Source: Hydrogenophaga palleronii NBRC 102513 (GTDB lineage: Bacteria > Pseudomonadota > Gammaproteobacteria > Burkholderiales > Burkholderiaceae_C). From it: 64,000 nucleotides of DNA. Where the stretch lies: the NCBI RefSeq assembly GCF_001571225.1, contig NZ_BCTJ01000013.1, positions 55,327 to 119,326 on the forward strand, written 5' to 3'. Made by a program: the position numbers and the translations under genes. Every line of letters starts with the position of its first letter. Position 1 is the stretch's first letter. Positions 60,771 through 64,000 of this stretch are shown in pieces. Below the pieces are notes generated by a model, which saw nothing but the letters and a program-made list of their open reading frames with translations, made no database searches and was not told where the DNA came from.

Positions 60771-60780
60771 GATTCGTGAA
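60766..60780. promoter_or_regulatory. 15-bp perfect palindrome overlapping LysR start codon
   Basis: TTCACGATTCGTGAA has 7-bp arms that are exact inverses around one base, and it covers the GTG start (60768-60770) of the LysR gene. Its position in the divergent control region suggests binding of the LysR protein itself (inference). Confidence 0.5.
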
Positions 60781-60859
60781 TCATACTGACACGAACCCGC
60801 AGTTCAAATTCCATTCCAGTTCCTATAGATTCGGCCCCTCGATTCACACGCCGCTCTAC

Positions 60860-61690
60860 ATGAACCGCATCATCTCGCTGGCCGCCCTCACGGTTCTGGA
60901 GCTCACGCCCGAAGACATGGTCACCTGCGCAGCCGACGCGGGTTTTACGCACGTCGGCATTCGCCTGATCCCGGCCACGACGACCGAACCGCAGTACGGG
61001 TTGATCGGCGACACCCAGCGCCTGCGCGAAATCGAAAGGCGGCTGCGCGATACCGGCGTGAAGGTGCTGGACGCCGAGATCTTCCGCATGAAGCCGGACA
61101 CGCGAGTTGCCGACCATGAAGCCGCCCTCGCAGCGGCTGCGCAACTGGGCGCCAGTGAAGTGCTGGTGGCAGGCAACGACCCGGACGAGGGCCGGTTGAT
61201 CGATTCGTTCGCGGCCTTCTGCGAACTGGCCGGGCGTTACGGCCTGCATCCGGCGCTGGAGTTCATGCCCTGGACCGACACGAAGAACCTGCAACAGGCT
61301 GCCGATGTGGTGCGCCGCTGCGCACAGCCCAACGCCTCTGTTCTGCTCGATCCGTTCCATTTCAGCCGGTCGGGCAGCACCATGGCCGACATCGCCAGTG
61401 TGCCCGCCGCTCAATGGCGCTACATGCAGTTCTGTGACGCGCCCGCTGCGATTCCCCCCACCCTGGAAGAGGTCCTGCACGAGGCGCGGGCCGAGCGCTT
61501 GTTTCCTGGTGATGGCGGGCTGGACCTGCCCGGATTGCTGCAGGCCATGCCCCTGGACATCCCCATCAGCCTCGAAGTGCCCACGCACACGCTGGCACGC
61601 AGCGTGCCAGCGGTGGAGCGTGCGCGCCGCGCTCTCGCGGCAACCCGGGCTGTGCTGGCGCAGTTCGACCGCACGGGGCAAGGGGCATGA
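60860..61690 (+). CDS. TIM-barrel sugar-phosphate isomerase/epimerase family protein
   Basis: 276 aa from the ATG at 60860; a GTG at 60776 would leave no promoter space before the divergent gene and adds 28 residues without homology. It belongs to the xylose-isomerase-like/AP endonuclease 2 fold: THVGIRLIPAT, the metal-binding positions HPALEFMPW (Glu), NASVLLDPFHFSRSG (Asp, His), MQFCDAP (Asp) and SLEVPTH (Glu). Most members bind a divalent metal and isomerise sugars or keto acids. The stop overlaps the flavoprotein gene by 4 bp. Confidence 0.88.
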   Translation: MNRIISLAALTVLELTPEDMVTCAADAGFTHVGIRLIPATTTEPQYGLIGDTQRLREIERRLRDTGVKVLDAEIFRMKPDTRVADHEAALAAAAQLGASEVLVAGNDPDEGRLIDSFAAFCELAGRYGLHPALEFMPWTDTKNLQQAADVVRRCAQPNASVLLDPFHFSRSGSTMADIASVPAAQWRYMQFCDAPAAIPPTLEEVLHEARAERLFPGDGGLDLPGLLQAMPLDIPISLEVPTHTLARSVPAVERARRALAATRAVLAQFDRTGQGA

Positions 61691-63381
61691 ACGAACGTAT
61701 GGATTGCGACCTGCTGGTGGTGGGTTCGGGGGCCTCCGGGCTGGCGGCCGCCGTGACGGCGGCATGGCACGGACTGAGGGTCGTGGTGGTGGAAAAGGCA
61801 CCGGTCATTGGCGGCGCTTCTGCGTGGTCGGGCGGCTGGATGTGGGTGCCGGGCAACCCGCTGGCGAAGCGCGCCGGCTACGCGCACGACCCGGCGCAGG
61901 CGCGCACCTTCCTCAAAAACGTGTTGCGCGAACGCCATGATCCCGAGCGTGTGAACGCCTTTCTGGACAACGCCGGGAAGATGGTCGAATTCTTCGAGCA
62001 ACACACCGCGCTGCAGTTCGTCGATGGCAACGGCATCCCCGACATTCACACGCATCTTGAGGGTTCCAGTGAAGCGGGCCGACAGGTGATCGCCGCGCCG
62101 TACGACGCGCGCAACCTGGGGGCTCTTCACAAGCGCCTGCGACCCACCCTGCGCGAAACGTCGTTCATGGGCATGCCCATCATGGCCGGCCCCGACCTCG
62201 CGGCTTTCCTGAACATGACGCGCTCGTTCAAGGCGTTCTTCCACGTGACACGCCGTTTCACGCGCCACCTGCGCGACCTGGCGTTCCATGGCCGCGCGAT
62301 GCACCTCGTCAATGGCGTGGCGCTCATTGGACGGCTGGCCAAATCGGCTGACGATCTGGGCGTGCGGATGATCGAGTCGGCATCGGCACAGCGCCTTCTG
62401 CTCGACAACGGCGTGGTGCGTGGTGCCGTGGTGCGCACCGCCAAGGGCGATGTGGAAATCCACGCCACACGCGGTGTGGTGCTGGCGGCAGGTGGCTTCC
62501 CCAACGATGTGGAGCGCCGCAAGGCGCTGTTCCCGCGAACCCCCACGGGCCACGAGCATCTGGCGCTCCCGCCGTCGAGTTGCTCGGGTGACGGCATTGC
62601 GCTGGGCGAATCGGCGGGCGGTGTGCAAGCTACCGACCTGGCCTCGCCCGTGGCCTGGGCGCCGGTGTCGCGCGTGCCGCACGCGGATGGCAGCGTGGGC
62701 CATTTCCCGCACATCATTGATCGCGCCAAACCGGGGCTGATCGCGGTGTTGTCGAATGGCCAGCGCTTCGTCAACGAAGCCACCGGGTATCACGACTTCG
62801 TGGCGGCCATGGTCGCGCAGGCGCCGCAGGGCACAGAGGTGTGCGCCTGGATCGTGTGCGACCACCGTTTCCTGCGTCGGTATGGGCTGGGATATGTACG
62901 CCCCTTTCCCGTGCCGTTCGGGCGCTTCTTGCGCAGCGGCTATCTGCGCACCGGCAAGACCATCGAGGCGCTGGCCCGTGCGTGCGGCCTGCCGGAGGAT
63001 GCACTCCATACGACCGTGGAGCGCTTCAACCTGCACGCGCACGGTGGCAAGGACCCGGACTTCGGCCGCGGCACCACGCCCTACAACCGCAGGATGGGCG
63101 ATGCCTTGCATGAGGGCCCCAACCCCTGCGTGGCACCCATCGCGCAAGGCCCCTTCTACGCGGTCAAGGTGCTGCCCGGCAGCTTCGGCACGTTTGCGGG
63201 TCTGAAGACCAACGGGCATGCACAGGTGTCGGACGCGGAGGGCTCACCGATCACCGGTCTGTACGCCGTCGGCACCGACATGGCCAGCGCGCTCGGTGGC
63301 CACTACCCGTCTGGCGGCATCAACCTCGGCCCGGCGATGACCTTTGGTTTCATCGCCGGTCGCCACGCGGCAGGCGCGTGA
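61687..63381 (+). CDS. FAD-dependent oxidoreductase of the fumarate reductase/3-ketosteroid dehydrogenase type
   Basis: 564 aa. The FAD-binding motif DLLVVGSGASGLAAAVTAAW is followed by VVVEKAPVIGGASAWSGGWM, and the C-terminus has ALGGHYPSGGINLGPAMTFG, the flavin-closing motif of the family. The cap domain sits between. Members desaturate or reduce cyclic ketones and enoates; 3-ketosteroid-1-dehydrogenase is a relative by motif order. It is translationally coupled to the isomerase, so both should act on the same compound. Confidence 0.88.
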   Translation: MNERMDCDLLVVGSGASGLAAAVTAAWHGLRVVVVEKAPVIGGASAWSGGWMWVPGNPLAKRAGYAHDPAQARTFLKNVLRERHDPERVNAFLDNAGKMVEFFEQHTALQFVDGNGIPDIHTHLEGSSEAGRQVIAAPYDARNLGALHKRLRPTLRETSFMGMPIMAGPDLAAFLNMTRSFKAFFHVTRRFTRHLRDLAFHGRAMHLVNGVALIGRLAKSADDLGVRMIESASAQRLLLDNGVVRGAVVRTAKGDVEIHATRGVVLAAGGFPNDVERRKALFPRTPTGHEHLALPPSSCSGDGIALGESAGGVQATDLASPVAWAPVSRVPHADGSVGHFPHIIDRAKPGLIAVLSNGQRFVNEATGYHDFVAAMVAQAPQGTEVCAWIVCDHRFLRRYGLGYVRPFPVPFGRFLRSGYLRTGKTIEALARACGLPEDALHTTVERFNLHAHGGKDPDFGRGTTPYNRRMGDALHEGPNPCVAPIAQGPFYAVKVLPGSFGTFAGLKTNGHAQVSDAEGSPITGLYAVGTDMASALGGHYPSGGINLGPAMTFGFIAGRHAAGA

Positions 63382-63387
63382 GCGCCC

Positions 63388-63421
63388 CCGCCGACTCGGC
63401 GGCCTTGCCTGAAGCTCAGGC
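63388..63421. terminator. Two hairpins between convergent flavoprotein and Lrp genes
   Basis: CCGCCGACTCGGCGG (63388-63402) is a perfect 15-bp palindrome and GCCTGA-AGC-TCAGGC (63407-63421) a second hairpin that touches the Lrp stop. No T-tract follows; a bidirectional end of transcription is plausible from position. Confidence 0.45.
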
Positions 63422-63886
63422 GTAGTCGAGCGGCAGCGCCGTGGTGTACTTGATCTGCTCCATCGCGAAGCTCGAGCTCACGTCGAAGAGTTCGATCTCC
63501 CGGATCATCCGCTGGTACACCGCGTCGTAGGCCTTGATGTCCGGCACCACAACGCGCAGCAGGTAATCGTTGTCGCCGCTCATGCGGTAGAACTCGACGA
63601 TCTGCGGAATGGTGGAGACCACATCAGCGAACTTCTGGAACCACTTGTCGTTGTGCTGGTTGGTCTTGATGGCCACGAACACGGTGACGCCGACATTGAG
63701 CTTCTCGGGGGCGAGCAAGGCGACGCGGCGCTGGATGTAGCCCTCGCGTTCGAGGCGCTGGATGCGCCGCCAGCAAGGCGTGGAAGACAGGTTGACCTGT
63801 TCACCGATCTCGTTGACCGAGAGTGTCGCGTCCTTCTGCAACAACGCCAGGATGGCGCGGTCGGTGTTGTCCAGTGTGTTGGCCAT
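63416..63886 (-). CDS. Lrp/AsnC-family transcriptional regulator
   Basis: 156 aa with AAGGAAG just before the ATG. The N-terminal HTH reads LDNTDRAILALLQKDATLSV, then EIGEQVNLSSTPCWRRIQRL, and the C-terminal RAM domain has VEFYRMSGDNDYLLRVVVPD. This is the length and layout of Lrp-like regulators that respond to amino acids. It is 15 bp behind the stop of a gene entering from the right edge and may be cotranscribed with it. Confidence 0.92.
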   Translation of the reverse strand: MANTLDNTDRAILALLQKDATLSVNEIGEQVNLSSTPCWRRIQRLEREGYIQRRVALLAPEKLNVGVTVFVAIKTNQHNDKWFQKFADVVSTIPQIVEFYRMSGDNDYLLRVVVPDIKAYDAVYQRMIREIELFDVSSSFAMEQIKYTTALPLDYA

Positions 63887-63900
63887 GTCTTCCTTTGTAT

Positions 63901-64000
63901 TCAGGTCTCGACCGCTGCGCGCAACGTGTCGAGGTTGGCGCTGGTGCCATTTCCGATGGATGGTTCACGCTGAAGCACCCCGGCACTCGACCGGCCTCAA
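63901..64000 (-). CDS. C-terminal end of an unidentified gene running off the window
   Basis: A frame open to the window edge ends in SSAGVLQREPSIGNGTSANL, then DTLRAAVET and TGA at 63903-63901. Only 33 codons are visible, so no family can be named. Spacing to the Lrp gene (15 bp) and smooth codon use suggest a real gene end. Confidence 0.4.

Overview
The window reads as a high-GC betaproteobacterium, most likely order Burkholderiales and close to Comamonadaceae. The signs are five Bug-type (TctC-like) periplasmic solute-binding proteins without adjacent TctAB membrane genes, seven LysR regulators, many acyl-CoA dehydrogenases and type III CoA-transferases, and the 3' half of a tRNA-Arg(CCG) of betaproteobacterial type. 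No rRNA, intact tRNA or CRISPR array is visible. The taxonomic reading is inference from gene content.

Region 1 (1-20.5 kb) is catabolic. A minus-strand run (CoA-transferase, AidB-like acyl-CoA dehydrogenase, solute-binding protein) is divergent from a LysR gene. A tightly coupled plus-strand operon follows (5645-15442, possibly to 16372). It encodes a solute-binding protein, DUF35 protein, thiolase-fold protein without the usual cysteines, SDR, MaoC hydratase, PcaIJ-like CoA-transferase, two acyl-CoA dehydrogenases, enoyl-CoA hydratase and CaiB protein, most joined by ATGA or GTGA overlaps. Together they look like a complete route for activating and shortening one organic acid. A minus-strand unit (20530-16526) adds another solute-binding protein, CoA-transferase, crotonase and LysR gene.

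Region 2 (20.9-24 kb) holds a Crp/Fnr regulator divergent from a tungsten/molybdenum bis-pterin enzyme. Its Cys-Cys-Asp-Cys-Cys layout and one further cysteine resemble acetylene hydratase.

Region 3 (24.3-31.4 kb) is mobile or decayed DNA: a broken phosphatase gene, a broken HTH gene, a pair of near-identical 20-bp sites, and a three-gene cassette with two very large tyrosine-recombinase-like proteins, followed by a nested inverted repeat.

Region 4 (31.4-51.9 kb) looks like a genomic island. It is bounded by a 48-bp tRNA-Arg(CCG) 3' half beside a 655-aa integrase and by a second copy of the last 20 bp at 51857-51876. Its cargo includes a decaying minus-strand catabolic operon (44752-35074: solute-binding protein, cupins, hydrolases, indolepyruvate oxidoreductase, DUF1330, atypical SDR), an HTH regulator facing two exported proteins, IS3 fragments, and an IS3 element next to a truncated branched-chain amino-acid permease gene.

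Region 5 (52.3-64 kb) is again chromosomal-type catabolism: YciI-like protein, Gfo/Idh/MocA oxidoreductase, double-domain AhpD-like protein, flavin monooxygenase, divergent AroQ-like protein, stand-alone GcvH-like lipoyl protein, solute-binding protein and MetC-like lyase. A LysR gene is divergent from a TIM-barrel isomerase plus flavoprotein pair, and an Lrp regulator follows.
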